The notes under the pieces were generated by a model. That model ran no database searches, was not told the origin of the DNA, and was given only the letters and a program-made list of their open reading frames with translations. Position numbers and translations under genes: made by a program. A stretch of DNA of 31,000 bases from Cristatella mucedo (Eukaryota; Bryozoa; Phylactolaemata; Cristatellidae): assembly GCA_009760855.2 (NCBI GenBank), contig WPIO01000108.1, positions 520,001 to 551,000 of the forward strand, written 5' to 3'. This document shows, piece by piece, positions 1 through 9,786 of the stretch; positions within the stretch are counted from its first letter, which is position 1; every line of letters starts with the position of its first letter.

Positions 1-879
1 GGCGGCTGTCCACCGCTTTGTCAAGTTACGGAGGACAGGAGGCGTGCGATAAGAGAGGGTAATATGGGTAAAGCCTGGTTTAGACGGCGAGTCTTGCTTC
101 TTACCTGCTTCCTACCTACCTGAGTCTTACTTGGTTCTTCCGGTCTATTGAAAGTTTAGACAGGCTGTCCAGCTGCAGCATTTCTCAGTGGCCAGGCTTC
201 ACTAACGAAATTACCGGTGAAACCTGTCCCCTGCAGCTACTTTACCACTCGCGGCCTCAAAATCTGATTTGATCTGATTCGAACTCCGAGCTCAAAGTGT
301 CCCATAAACAGCGTCTTTCACGGAACGAATTGATTGGTTCATTGGTCAAGTCGTGCCCCAATGCTTTCAAGGCAGCTTGCTGTAGGCGTGGCCTGAACGG
401 CATCTATGATTGGTAACTTGCTAATTTTTGGCTGAAAAAGTAGAATCAGGTTTAGCTGCTGAGGCTTTCTTAAGTCCTGTCCAAGTCTGGACCACCCGCA
501 CAGTATTGGTGTCACCGAATTTAGCACCGAAGACTCGTAGAAAGGTAGACACGTAGAAAGCTGGTAATGAAGCAAGACTCCAAAACAGGCTTAAGGGGCT
601 GTTTTTCAATGTTGGTGCTGACAACTTCTACCCCACATTTTCTCATCAGCATTATTAATGATCCTCTCTCTGACCCTTCTCTGACCTCTGACCCTTATTT
701 ACGGCTGTCTTGTGAGTGCCATTAGTCTGTGAAAGTGCCGTTATGGTGACCCGTAATAGACAGAATGGGAAGGGGGTTCGAGGTGTAAGGACTTAGCATA
801 GCATAGCATAGAGCACTACTAGTGAGAGCACTAGAAGTGACAGTGCTACACGTGAAAATGCTGTAGCGAGTACAGAAAG
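1..879. other. No gene recognised; 5' flank or intron
   Basis: I see no convincing exon, RNA gene or repeat here on either strand. The short open frames have no recognisable motifs and no paired splice signals. Since the first supported exon at 1408 begins in phase 1, at least one coding exon must lie upstream. This stretch is therefore most simply intron, but that is inferred from phase alone. Confidence 0.4.
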
Positions 880-985
880 TCATAATAACAATAATGATAA
901 TAATAGTAATAATGACAATAATACATTTGCATAGTGCCACCGGATAACTTAATCTCTTTCTAGTCGTGTAACACGAGCTATAAAA
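880..985 (-). mobile_element. 3' tail fragment of the LINE family, minus strand
   Basis: An AAT-rich run (about 885-930) is followed by a segment that, read on the minus strand, matches the 3' end of the LINE at 16380-16470. The strongest piece is an exact 18-base match around aacttaatctctttctag (near 949-966), together with a CATTTGCA-like piece and the ATT repeat. This looks like a 5'-truncated insertion of the same family in the opposite orientation. A weak TATA-like ctataaaag at about 978 sits at its edge, but there is no reason to call it a promoter. Confidence 0.6.
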
Positions 986-1175
986 GAAGCATTACCACAT
1001 GGCTAGTCTCTTCCTCATCACTTAATTATATAAGCCGGAAAAGAAGCTATCAGTCAATTGGTTGCCCATAACATGCAAAATTTCTGCTAACCTAAGCATA
1101 CAGCCAACAACTCGCTCAGACGCAGGCATGCATTCTTTCCAAATTCGTGTCGTGGCTTTCGTAGCGTTGCGTCGG

Positions 1176-1230
1176 TGGCTCAGCGGCTGGTTTTCTCTCA
1201 GCACCGGGGCACTGGAGTTCTGCTCTGAAG
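1176..1230 (+). mobile_element. Possible tRNA-derived SINE remnant
   Basis: The string tggctcagcgg at 1176-1186 fits the pol III box A consensus (TRGCNNAGYGG). It is followed about 40 bases later by a weak box-B-like ggagttctgctc. No poly-A tail, no target-site duplication and no fold supporting a real tRNA were seen. This could be chance. Confidence 0.2.
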
Positions 1231-1407
1231 CTGAGAACAGCTAACAGGTGCCTGCCAAGCGTGCAGCGCCGCCGAACCGGCAGAAAAGGAAAGCAACAGC
1301 TGAGAGCTCAGAGCTCAGAGCTCAGAGCAGCTCTCAATCAGTTGGGCCTTTTTGCTCTCAATGCCAAAGCTGCAGCAGCCATCAGCCAGCCACCTCGGCC
1401 TCTGCAG

Positions 1408-1614
1408 GTGACGTTAAGAGTGAGACGCTCGTGCTGGCCGTGACCTCCGACCTCGTCGTGGACGACAGAGTGGAGATCAGGCAGTACGCTGTCCCCGACG
1501 AGATGGAGCTGCCGTCTGAGCAGTGGCAGTCTATGCCTGCGTCCCCGACCCGAACTATGCCCTATGAACTGTCTCCGACAGTTAAACCGAGTCCAGCCGA
1601 TGCACTAGTCCAAG
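1408..1614 (+). CDS. AHNAK-like gene, 5' exon (69 codons)
   Basis: The exon is bounded by a good acceptor (cctctgcag) and the donor caag|gtcagt. Both boundaries fall after the first base of a codon (phase 1), and the split codons at both ends are glycine GGT. It encodes a hydrophilic segment starting DVKSETLVLAVTSDLVVDD and ending SPADALVQ, rich in acidic residues, Ser and Pro. The frame is open across the whole exon, and the phase pattern equals that of every other exon of this gene. There is no catalytic motif or domain I can name. Assignment to the AHNAK-like gene rests on strand, phase and position, since the repeat motifs themselves are absent here. An independent gene remains possible. 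Confidence 0.55.
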
Positions 1615-2169
1615 GTCAGTCGGTCGTGCATTCCGCACACGTGACTCACCTCTTGGCCTGCCTCCATCGGGAATGCACCTCCCGGTTTGCTTTGGACCCG
1701 AAACTTTGGCTCCGGCTTTCTGTACTTCGCATACTTTGCTCTCGGAAGCATGGAAGGATCGCGTGCAGAGCTATCTCGTGGATCAGCCGGAACTCGTGCG
1801 CTGCCGGAACTCGTGCTGCATGCTGGGGGCAGTGACTTTGGTTGCTTTGGAATGCTTCGCTTTCACCTATTTGCATTCTCCTCTCCGGGCACGTCCGGGC
1901 ATGTCGAGTCACTTCCGCTGCTCAGCCGACGGCAGGCGAGCACCGCTTGCCGCAACAGCCACAGCTTGGCACGCGTACAGCAAGACTCGCGTTGGCCCTG
2001 ACTTTGACCTCGACCGTGACCGATTGTATTCAATAGGGCTCAGCAATAGCATGCACGATGATGCTATTTGGAAAGATTATTTGGCACGATTATTTGCTGG
2101 CTCGGCATGCTTGTCGGCATTGCCTTTCTTGTCGTAGCGTTTTGGCCGAAGGTGGGCTGACGTCGGTTA

Positions 2170-2274
2170 TTCTCTCTCTCTCTGTCTCTTTGTCTCTCAG
2201 TCTCTCTATCTCTCTCCGTCTCTCTGTTTGACTCTCTCTTCTCTCTCTCTCTCTCCTCTCTTCTCTCCTCTCTG

Positions 2275-2306
<32 letters not shown>

Positions 2307-2397
2307 CCTGTCTCTCTCTCTCTCTCTGTCTCTCTGTCTCCGCCTCCCTCCCTCTCTCTCCCCTCTCTCTCTCGCACTCTCTTACTCTTTTTCTCCA
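2170..2397 (+). repeat. (CT)n-rich homopyrimidine microsatellite
   Basis: About 230 bases of CT repeats, interrupted by single G or A bases (tctctgtctc units), grade into CTCCCT. Frames that read as Ser-Leu here or Arg-Glu on the opposite strand are artefacts of the dinucleotide repeat. Confidence 0.95.
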
Positions 2398-2497
2398 CCG
2401 TTTTATTTACATCGAGTGTCTGTCAGCTGTCGACACGAGTGCTGTAAGCCAGTAAGTCAGACAACTGATTTGTTATACAACTGATTCGCGTGCTTAG

Positions 2498-2567
2498 GGT
2501 GCCTACGCTTTCCGGAAGATCGAGCTTAAGCTTTCAGACCTCGGAATAGTGCACGACCCATTCGATG
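2498..2567 (+). other. Exon-like segment with incompatible phase
   Basis: A TAG acceptor (gtgcttag) and a near-perfect donor (gatg|gtgagt) enclose an open frame reading AYAFRKIELKLSDLGIVHDP. The reading begins in phase 0 but ends in phase 1. Splicing from the upstream exon (phase 1) would therefore put it in a frame that hits TAA within ten codons. It could be an alternative exon joined to a phase-0 donor elsewhere, or chance. I do not include it in the gene model. Confidence 0.2.
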
Positions 2568-3204
2568 GTGAGTGATGAGCCCTGAACACCAATCGGGCGA
2601 TGGAGCGAATGTGGTCTTGACATTATCCCCTTGACTTAGGCGCCCGTAGCCATGCGAATGCAAGCTCTTTTGCTGCTCTCCCATGCTGCTGTGCCGTCCT
2701 AGGGAGCAGCCAGCCCTGCGAAAGTACGGTCAAGGTGACACTTCCACCTCTGCCCTTCACTTGTCCTTCACCTTGCAGCCACTGCTAACTTTTTCTCCCT
2801 AGTGGCATCTCTGTCGCGGTGCTTGGGACAATAAAATGCCATCCGATTGCCGAGTTGAGTGCTGGTTGAGCCATGCGGCCGAAACTGCCGTGAAAGTAAA
2901 ACGTAAAGCTCGTCATTCATTGGAAGATGGTCGTCGTTTCGACTTTGTTCCTGTCACGTGATGTGTGCCGCGAAAAGGCAAGGCTTGAGCTGCATCTCGA
3001 AGCTGCATCTCGACGCTGAGTCAAGATTTTCTCAGCTCTCTTTACCGTACCACGGAGAACTCGAGCGCCTAGACAGGAAATGAAGCCTGTGTGCAACGAT
3101 GCCAATTCAAGCCGGTGAAAGTCACTCTATCGAAAAGTTCAGCCTTGTCCAATTTCATTATGAAAAAAGTCACTTCTTATTCTTGGACACGTTGAAATAA
3201 TTGG

Positions 3205-3326
3205 ACAGAGGGAGACAGAGAGAGAGAGAGAGACAGAGAGAGACAGAGAGAGACAGAGAGAGACAGAGAGAGAGACAGACAGGCAAACAGACAGACAGAC
3301 AGAGAAGAGTGTGTGTGTGTGTGTGT
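3205..3326 (+). repeat. (GA)n/(GACA)n microsatellite ending in (GT)n
   Basis: A homopurine GA tract with ACAG and ACAGAC interruptions passes directly into nine GT dinucleotides. It lies in the same intron as the CT tract at 2170 but in the opposite strand polarity. Confidence 0.95.
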
Positions 3327-3803
3327 CCGTAATCGGCAATTAGCAGAAGCGTAAGTTTATAGCTGGCTCATGTTCTTTGTTTTGGTATGGGGGCAGGTTT
3401 GCTCTGCAGGTCGTTTACTGAGCATGGGGGCCACTGTCTTCCATTGAAGATCTTGGATAATCTCTGGTGATAATCTTGGATAATCCCTCAAAATCCCAGG
3501 CGAAACCTCCGCCGAAGTGCTAATTGGCTTGCATTGCTGCTTGTATTGCGTAAACAACCGACGCATTGCTTAAGGCTTCGTGTGCAGCTGGCTTTATGAG
3601 CTGAGCTATCCCTGCATGCACTGCACGGATGTACACGATTTCGGCCTGCGAGCCTTTGTTGCTGCCGGTTGTCACGTGGCCACCTGTCGTAGCCGACTGT
3701 ACATTGCGTTCGAGCAGGACAGTCGTCTTTGGTCATCGGCTCCCATAGTGTTGTTCGGCTCGTGTCGTGTCGTCAGTCTGAGACTCTCGCTTGATTTCTG
3801 CAG

Positions 3804-4220
3804 GAACTGAGCTGCATGGCGTGGTCAGCGAAGCCGAGTCAGTGAAGCCGTCCAGGGCTTCGGCTTTGCTCTCAGGCAAAGCTGAGGGGTCGCTGCCCTC
3901 TGCCTCCCTGATAATTGAGGCGGACATCGACGCCGCCAGCGGCGGCGGTCCGGAAGTTCGCGGCAAGAGGCCGAAAATGCACTACAGAGTGTCGCTCGGC
4001 GAGCAATCCCGGTCGCTGGCGCTCAAGATAGCGTCGCCCTTCACGAAGCTGGGAGCCAAGTTCGGCATCGCCGAGACGGCTCCGGCGGCGGGCGGCGGTG
4101 GACTCTCGGTAGCCGCTGCCGCTGGAGCCAAGCGCCGTGGCAGCCACGGCAGCCGCTCAAGCAGCAGCAGCAGCAGCAGCGGCAGCAGCAGCAGCGACGA
4201 CGACGAGAGAAAATCGAAAG
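3804..4220 (+). CDS. AHNAK-like gene exon with poly-Ser tract (139 codons)
   Basis: The acceptor is ttgatttctgcag and the donor is cgaaag|gtatac; both are phase 1. Upstream bases in the same frame belong to the intron. The product segment opens with TELHGVVSEAESVKPSRASA, passes through an acidic stretch (IIEADIDAA) and a basic one (RGKRPKMHYRVSLGEQSR), then SPFTKLGAKFGIAE. The exon finishes with a Gly/Ala-rich linker and a Ser run of about eight residues plus GSSSSDDDERKSK. The Ser tract is encoded by AGC repeats, with GACGAC following, so it is a triplet-repeat length-polymorphism candidate. The KFGI words resemble the repeat motif HFGIS, and the charged low-complexity composition suits a disordered scaffold region. 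No membrane segment or catalytic motif is seen. Confidence 0.65.
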
Positions 4221-4400
4221 GTATACACCCACTAGGTGGCGCCACTGCACTCTGCTGCAGCTCAGTCGTGTCGCAGGCATCGTGCCGTGCACCCGCACTT
4301 CCGTGTACCTGCTTCCTGTTGTTGCGCAAGCGTTATGCCTGCCCTGCTTGAGTTAGCAGCCATTAGCCGAAGCTTGAATTGGGTCGGCTAGACGCTGGCT

Positions 4401-4500
4401 TGGCCCAGTGGGTAAGGTTCTCGACGCGACCCAAGGTCGGGGTGAGTGAGTGTATTTGATGATCAAGGTCGTTGGCTCGAGTCTCGTGGCAAGTGTGGCC
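4401..4500 (+). mobile_element. Possible tRNA-derived SINE
   Basis: The string tggcccagtgg at 4401-4411 matches pol III box A. The string ggctcgagtct at 4474-4484 is close to box B (GGTTCGANTCC). Their spacing of about 73 bases is longer than in a tRNA gene, so this would be a degenerate SINE head and not a functional tRNA. No tail or target duplication was identified. Confidence 0.35.
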
Positions 4501-4657
4501 CCTGAATAGAGATCAAGTTCGTTTTGAGCACCATGCAAGTGAGTTACATATGCAGAGAGCAAAGAAAGATGCACATTTTACCCGACGCCTTGGGGGACCA
4601 ATTGCTTTACCGAGAAAGAGTGGAGCAGCCATGGTTTTTTTTAGCCAAAGACATTCT

Positions 4658-4689
4658 ATAACTCTTTGATATGCACATCAAAGAGTTAT
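4658..4689. repeat. Perfect 13-bp inverted repeat, 6-nt loop
   Basis: Arms 4658-4670 (ataactctttgat) and 4677-4689 are exact reverse complements around the loop atgcac. A further near-copy of the second arm's core (tcaaagag) follows at about 4712. The function is unknown; it could be a remnant MITE tip. Confidence 0.7.
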
Positions 4690-5171
4690 TGAATAGTTAA
4701 ATGTGCACCTCAAAGAGGGCAGCACTGGAGGACCAGGATGAATGTAGGGAACATGGGAGAAGTCGACTGTCGCTGCAGTGAAAAACGCACCGTCTGAAAT
4801 GATCGGTTTCCAATGGCATTTAGCTTGGCTGACCCCTGGCCTTGACAGATACGGCTGCATCTGCAGGCCTACCCCAAACTGAGCGTGCAACCTGCAACCG
4901 CGAGGCTTGCTGATTGATATTTGTCATGACAGGCACGGCATCCGTGGCCAACTTCGAGGCGTTTATGTGATATTTTCGATCGCTGCTTTGCTTACTTGGA
5001 AGCCTCCTGCCCCCTCTGCCCCCTTTCTATTTTGCCGTCATCCTCAGTGTCAGTGCTAGCAGACGGGTCCTATTTGAAGAAACACGCTGTCGTCATCTGG
5101 TTGGTTGCCGGAAGTAGCCGCTCGCTCGAAGCTCTCTACCCACTCCACTCTGTGGCATTTTTTCAAGCCAC

Positions 5172-5901
<730 letters not shown>

Positions 5902-6229
5902 CCATACTGATTCCGGTCAGTTTATCACTGCTGCTCTTTCGGCAGCTCCACTCCGCTTGGCTTGCTGTATACCACATTCAGCAGCAAACAATCGTCTTTT
6001 ACTCTAGGCTCAAGAGCTGCTACCGGCGCCAGCCACCGAGTTGACCGGTGCACTCCACCTCCCCCCACCCCACCTTCCTCCTGCCGCCTTCTCAAGCCAA
6101 GCATGAGCAGTGGCGATTCCGATCAACAGAACGCTAGCGACAGGCCGCTGCCGGAAGCCGAGAGTTCACACTGACACACAAAGAAGATGGCTGCAGTCAG
6201 CGGCCGAGCGTTGAGCAATAACGTTCTCG

Positions 6230-6245
6230 CCCCCCCCCCCCCCCC
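6230..6245 (+). repeat. C16 homopolymer
   Basis: Sixteen C residues in a row are followed immediately by AG, which mimics a 3' splice site with a pure polypyrimidine tract. The length is error-prone in sequencing. Confidence 0.9.
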
Positions 6246-6446
6246 AGCCTGCCTGCCGAGCCACTTTTTCCGAGCTGTACCTCTCTAACTTCGGCCTGAA
6301 CCGGACCAAGATAGACATTGACAACTTCACGACCTCCTCGGTCCCTTTTTTCGGCCTCCCTCCTTCGCAGGAAGCTTCATTGCGTTTGATCACCTGTGCT
6401 AACCTTGACATTGATATGTGTGGGTTCTCCCTGTTCGGCATCCTCA

Positions 6447-6541
6447 GCAGCAAATGCAAAGTGCCTGTACAGAAATTGAGTTCTAATAGGGCACCATATC
6501 AATTGCATTATTATTATTAATATTACTATTATTATTATTAT
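6447..6541 (+). mobile_element. 3' tail fragment of the LINE family, plus strand
   Basis: The stretch from cagcaaatgcaaagtgcc through gttctaatagggcacc, ending in an ATT/ATTA run, aligns with 16380-16470 of the LINE. That element reads cagcaaatgtaaagcgcc, gttctctaagggcgc, then (ATT)n. Similarity may extend upstream to about 6395 (ctaaccttgacattgat against ctaaccatgttattcat). This is a severely 5'-truncated, diverged copy in the same orientation as the full element. Confidence 0.7.
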
Positions 6542-6750
6542 CCCAATCATCGAACTGCCGCGAAGCCCTCCGGCCTAGGCGGTCGAAGGATTCCAGAAGA
6601 GGGCTCGAAATATTGCTAAAATCATTAAACAATGTTTATGATGAAAACAACAAACCAATAAAAAAAGAAAATTTTGAATCAAACTTTATTAAAACTATCC
6701 CGGTGTGCTACATTGCTCTAAATTGCGTAATCTTTATGTGCCATAGTCGG

Positions 6751-6800
6751 ACGGCGCAGTGGGTCGCTCACCGGCTCAGTCGAACTCACGTGTTCACTTG
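6751..6800 (+). mobile_element. Possible SINE box A remnant
   Basis: The string acggcgcagtgggt resembles the box A string at 4401. No clear box B follows, only a weak cagtcgaactcac. Low support. Confidence 0.2.
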
Positions 6801-6878
6801 ACCCCATTAACCCTCCTTCAGAAGGGGTTATCCCTGCACGAAGCACATCCGCAGCCGACTCGTTTCTTCTGCCCTTCT

Positions 6879-6898
6879 CCCCCCCCCCCCCCCCCCCC
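6879..6898 (+). repeat. C20 homopolymer
   Basis: Twenty uninterrupted C residues follow a pyrimidine-rich lead. It is potentially i-motif forming on this strand and G-quadruplex forming on the other. Confidence 0.9.
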
Positions 6899-7241
6899 GC
6901 TCGTGTTCACCCGGACAGTTAGTAAGTCCAGACTCGCCGTCGGATATCTCACAAATCTTGAATGGCTTCACCACACCGATTCCGCCGCCGAAAGCCTTGA
7001 GCTCAAGAGACAAAATAATTGGGAGCGGGCTGCCGGTCTTGGCAGCACTTCCGCCTGTGCGAGCAGCAGCAGCAGCAATGCCCCCTACAGTGCTCTGTTT
7101 CGGAGGCCGAGCTGGCCACGAAGCAAGAAACGGCTGGCGGAAGAGGTCGGCTGCGACCGGGGCTGTGCAGGAGCTGCCGCCGGGTGCTGCTGCTGCTTCC
7201 TTCTAACTGCTCCAAGGCACCCGCGGGCTAACGCATTGCAG

Positions 7242-7394
7242 AAGCCTCGCCCGGCCAGGTCGCTGCGGCGGCAGCGGCGGTGGTGGAGGTTCATTGCAGC
7301 GAGGAGGCCGCTGCCAATGGTGCCGTCGGTGGCCCTACGCCCAAGAAGGCCAAGACGTCTAGGTGGGCGCCCAAGTTCATCTTCGGGGTCAAAG
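7242..7394 (+). CDS. AHNAK-like gene, small exon (51 codons)
   Basis: The acceptor acgcattgcag and the donor gtcaaag|gtgaag are both phase 1, with an in-frame stop in the intron just upstream (taa at 7229). The peptide starts EASPGQVAAAAAAVVEVHCS, followed by EEAAANGAVGGPT, and ends in a basic/aromatic stretch, PKKAKTSRWAPKFIFGVKG. APKFIFGVKG resembles the PKFxxG vocabulary of the downstream repeats. PKKAK could act as a nuclear-localisation-like basic patch, which is inference only. The surrounding DNA is very GC-rich with CTG/CAG triplets, so the longer frames overlapping this exon are not credible. Confidence 0.55.
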
Positions 7395-8124
7395 GTGAAG
7401 GTGAAGGTCGGGCCGGCAGCGACAGCGCCCTCAAGGCAGCTGCTCGCTCCGGTTGGCTCGAAAGCTTGCTGGCTCTCGTCTTCTTCAGCCTGTCAGCCTG
7501 TGCCGCGCTGACTGGTGCTGGTCGGTCGCTCGGTCGGTCGGTCGGTGGCCGCCGCCGCAGCTGCTGCGCTGCTGCTTGTACGAGCTAGGAGGGCCGCCAG
7601 GACCGGCTGCTGCTGCTGCTTCGCTAGGACCGGCTGCTGCTGCTGCTTAGGCGGCCGGTCGCGGCAGCTTGGCTGCTGCTGCTGAGCTGTGCGGGCAGGC
7701 GGTCGCAGCCGCTGCCTTCTGCTTGCGAGCCGGCTGCTGGCCAGCTGCTGCCGCTCGGGGTTGGGGCAGGGTAGACGGGGAGGGGGTCGGGCAGGGGTCG
7801 GGATCATCCTTCAGTCGAGAGCAAGGAATATTTCCATTTGCCAGCTAGACTTCGAGCCCGAGAGGCGTCGACAACGCGCGCATTCTATCTTCTATATTCA
7901 TCTATCTTCTGACTCGGATGGATTCGGGAAAAAAATCGCGCGTTAGCTTCTCACTCGATCTTTCGTCACCGGACATGCAGGCTTTTCATTCGAAGCCGAG
8001 GCTTGGCTTCCGCCTCGACCTCCTGCGGTGCTGCAGTCATATATAGCTGATGTAAGCGGCTGGTGGACAGTATCCGGTACCGGTTGTTTCGCTTTTCGCA
8101 GCCACAGTCGAGCTGTGGCAGCGG

Positions 8125-8128
<4 letters not shown>

Positions 8129-8162
<34 letters not shown>
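8129..8162 (+). repeat. (GT)17 microsatellite
   Basis: Uninterrupted GT dinucleotides. Confidence 0.97.
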
Positions 8163-8165
<3 letters not shown>

Positions 8166-8239
8166 GCTCACACTCGGGCTAGGCGGCTTTCGGTACCCAT
8201 TCGGTAGCCAACAGACTTCATCTCAACAAAGAGAACAAA

Positions 8240-8500
8240 GCAACAAAGTAAAAGTGGAAAGCATAGCAGAGTCAAGGGAGAAGTTGAGGTAGTGAGTAGC
8301 ATGGAAGTAGCAGCTCAGGACCGCTGGAAAGGATGTGCCAAAGTCGGCAGCAGGAGAGTAGTTGTCGTTTCGTAAGAATTGTGGAAGCGATTTCCACAGT
8401 CTACGACCTGCAGAGCTAAAGCTTCTGTCGCCAACGGTCTTTAAGGGGAGGAATGGACCAGCTAAGTTGTAGTATCTAGCAGATCCAGTTTGGAAGGAGA
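8240..8500 (-). mobile_element. LINE C-terminal ORF2 fragment, minus strand
   Basis: Translated on the minus strand, this region reads ARYYNLAGPFLPLKTVGDRS, then FSSAGRRLWKSLPQFLRND. It is the conserved C-terminal tail of CR1/L2/Jockey-type ORF2 proteins. The plus-strand LINE at 16075-16190 carries the equivalent KSFGDRAFSSYAPTAWNSLP. The sequence is clearly different from that element, so it derives from another LINE family or an older branch. Upstream ORF2 sequence is absent, having been replaced by the CT tract. It is a dead fragment. Confidence 0.7.
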
Positions 8501-8582
8501 AGGGAGGGTAGCTGGGGGAGGGGAGGAAGGTGAGAGAGGGGAGGCGAATTGATGGGAAGGCAGCTGATTGGAGGACCTGCTG

Positions 8583-8594
8583 CTCTCTCTGTGC

Positions 8595-8626
<32 letters not shown>

Positions 8627-8733
8627 GTCTCTGTCTCTCTCTGTCTCTCTCTGTCTCTCTCTCCCCTCTCTGTCTCTCTCTCCCCTCTCTGTCTCTCTCT
8701 CTCTCTCTCTCTCCCCCTCTCTCTCTCTCTCTC

Positions 8734-8821
<88 letters not shown>

Positions 8822-9032
8822 CCCCTCCCTCCCTCCCTCCCTCCCCTCCCTCCCTCCCTCCCTCCCACCTCCCTCCCTCCGTCCCTCCCTCCCTCCCTCC
8901 CCCCCTCCCTCCCTCCCCTCCCTCCCTCCCCCCCTCCCTCCCTCCCTCCCTCCCTCCCTCCCTCCCTCCCTCCCTCCATCCCTCCCTCTCTCTCTCTCTC
9001 TCCATCTCTCTTTTTCCCTCTCCCTCTCTCTC
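8583..9032 (+). repeat. 450-bp (CT)n then (CCCT)n homopyrimidine tract
   Basis: CT repeats (about 8590-8817) change sharply into CCCT tetranucleotides (about 8818-8985) and return to CT. The tract directly abuts the LINE fragment. Confidence 0.97.
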
Positions 9033-9148
9033 CTGCTGAGTATTGGCACTATTCTTGCCAGCTATTCCATCTATTGTTTGGGCTGAGTTATATGTGCCTA
9101 ATGTTTGTGCCAGGCAGATTAAAGCTCGCTGGCGTTTTTCAGCTGGCT

Positions 9149-9259
9149 TTACCCGAGAGCATGGCTCGAGGCAGGCTGTCACTCTCTGCAGCACTGCCCT
9201 CTCACGCTGCAGCGCCCAGCAGCAAGTGCTTACTCTTACCCGAGAGCATGGCTCGAGGC
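9149..9259 (+). repeat. 24-bp direct repeat, 87 bp apart
   Basis: Copies at 9149-9172 and 9236-9259 share ttacccgagagcatggctcg plus agg. The intervening DNA is not repeated. It may be a local duplication; no function can be inferred. Confidence 0.8.
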
Positions 9260-9363
9260 TCGATTCGCTCTCAGGTTTCGCACGGCTTTCATGCTCGCCT
9301 GCATTCGAACATTGCCGATGGCGCTGCATGATTACTCACCGATGGTGCTTAAATGCCCACGCT

Positions 9364-9397
9364 TGATTGGACGACTGCCGATGCAGCCGTCCAATCA
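9364..9397. repeat. 10-bp inverted repeat
   Basis: tgattggacg (9364-9373) and its exact reverse complement (9388-9397) enclose 14 bases. The arms contain CCAAT/ATTGG, which could recruit NF-Y, but there is no promoter context. Confidence 0.5.
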
Positions 9398-9623
9398 GCA
9401 ACTATTGGCCAATGCAATCTTCATTGAAGCTTTGTCTGTCGACCGCCTGGTGACGGCTGCTGCATGCCATGCACACATGTTAGGTAGCAGCCTCTCTGCT
9501 CTCTGCCCTGCGTGCTTTCACTGCATGTCTGCCATTGACTGTGCATTTGTTGCCATTGACTTTTATTCAATTTTTGTCATCTAGCTTGTGTGGCGTTTCC
9601 TTTTTTAATAGAATCAAAACGAA

Positions 9624-9687
9624 CGAGAGAGAAACAGAGAGAGGGAGGTAGAGAGAGGGGGAGAGACAGAGACACAGAGAGAGACAC

Positions 9688-9728
<41 letters not shown>

Positions 9729-9786
9729 GAGAGAGAGAGAGGGAGAGAGAGAGAGAGAGAGAGATGGAGGGAGGGAGGGAGGAAGG
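9624..9786 (+). repeat. (GA)n-(GGGA)n homopurine tract
   Basis: GA repeats with ACAG interruptions end in GGGA tetranucleotides. The tract resembles a shorter, reversed counterpart of the one at 8583-9032, 600 bp away. Confidence 0.95.

Larger units (their letters stand above)
1615..3803 (+). other. Intron (2.2 kb) with microsatellites
   Basis: This interval runs between the phase-1 donor at 1614 and the phase-1 acceptor at 3803. It holds two simple-sequence tracts (listed separately), a 13-bp tandem duplication (agctgcatctcga, about 2988-3013) and an incompatible exon-like segment at 2498-2567. I found no other supported feature. Confidence 0.45.

Noticed and set aside
978-986. TATA-like ctataaaag
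   Set aside because: It lies at the edge of a LINE tail fragment and is followed by no first exon; a single AT-rich hexamer is not evidence of a promoter.
4401-4484. A functional tRNA gene
   Set aside because: Box spacing is too long, and no acceptor stem or anticodon arm can be folded; at best a SINE head.
6249-6480. Open frame after the C16 run (LYLSNFGLNRTKIDIDNFTT)
   Set aside because: Phase 0 from the apparent acceptor, no downstream donor, and it runs into the LINE tail; no family resemblance.
6959-7807. Several overlapping Ala/Arg/Gln-rich frames in the GC-rich CTG region
   Set aside because: All frames are open because of GC-rich triplet repeats. Only 7242-7394 has paired splice sites in the right phase.
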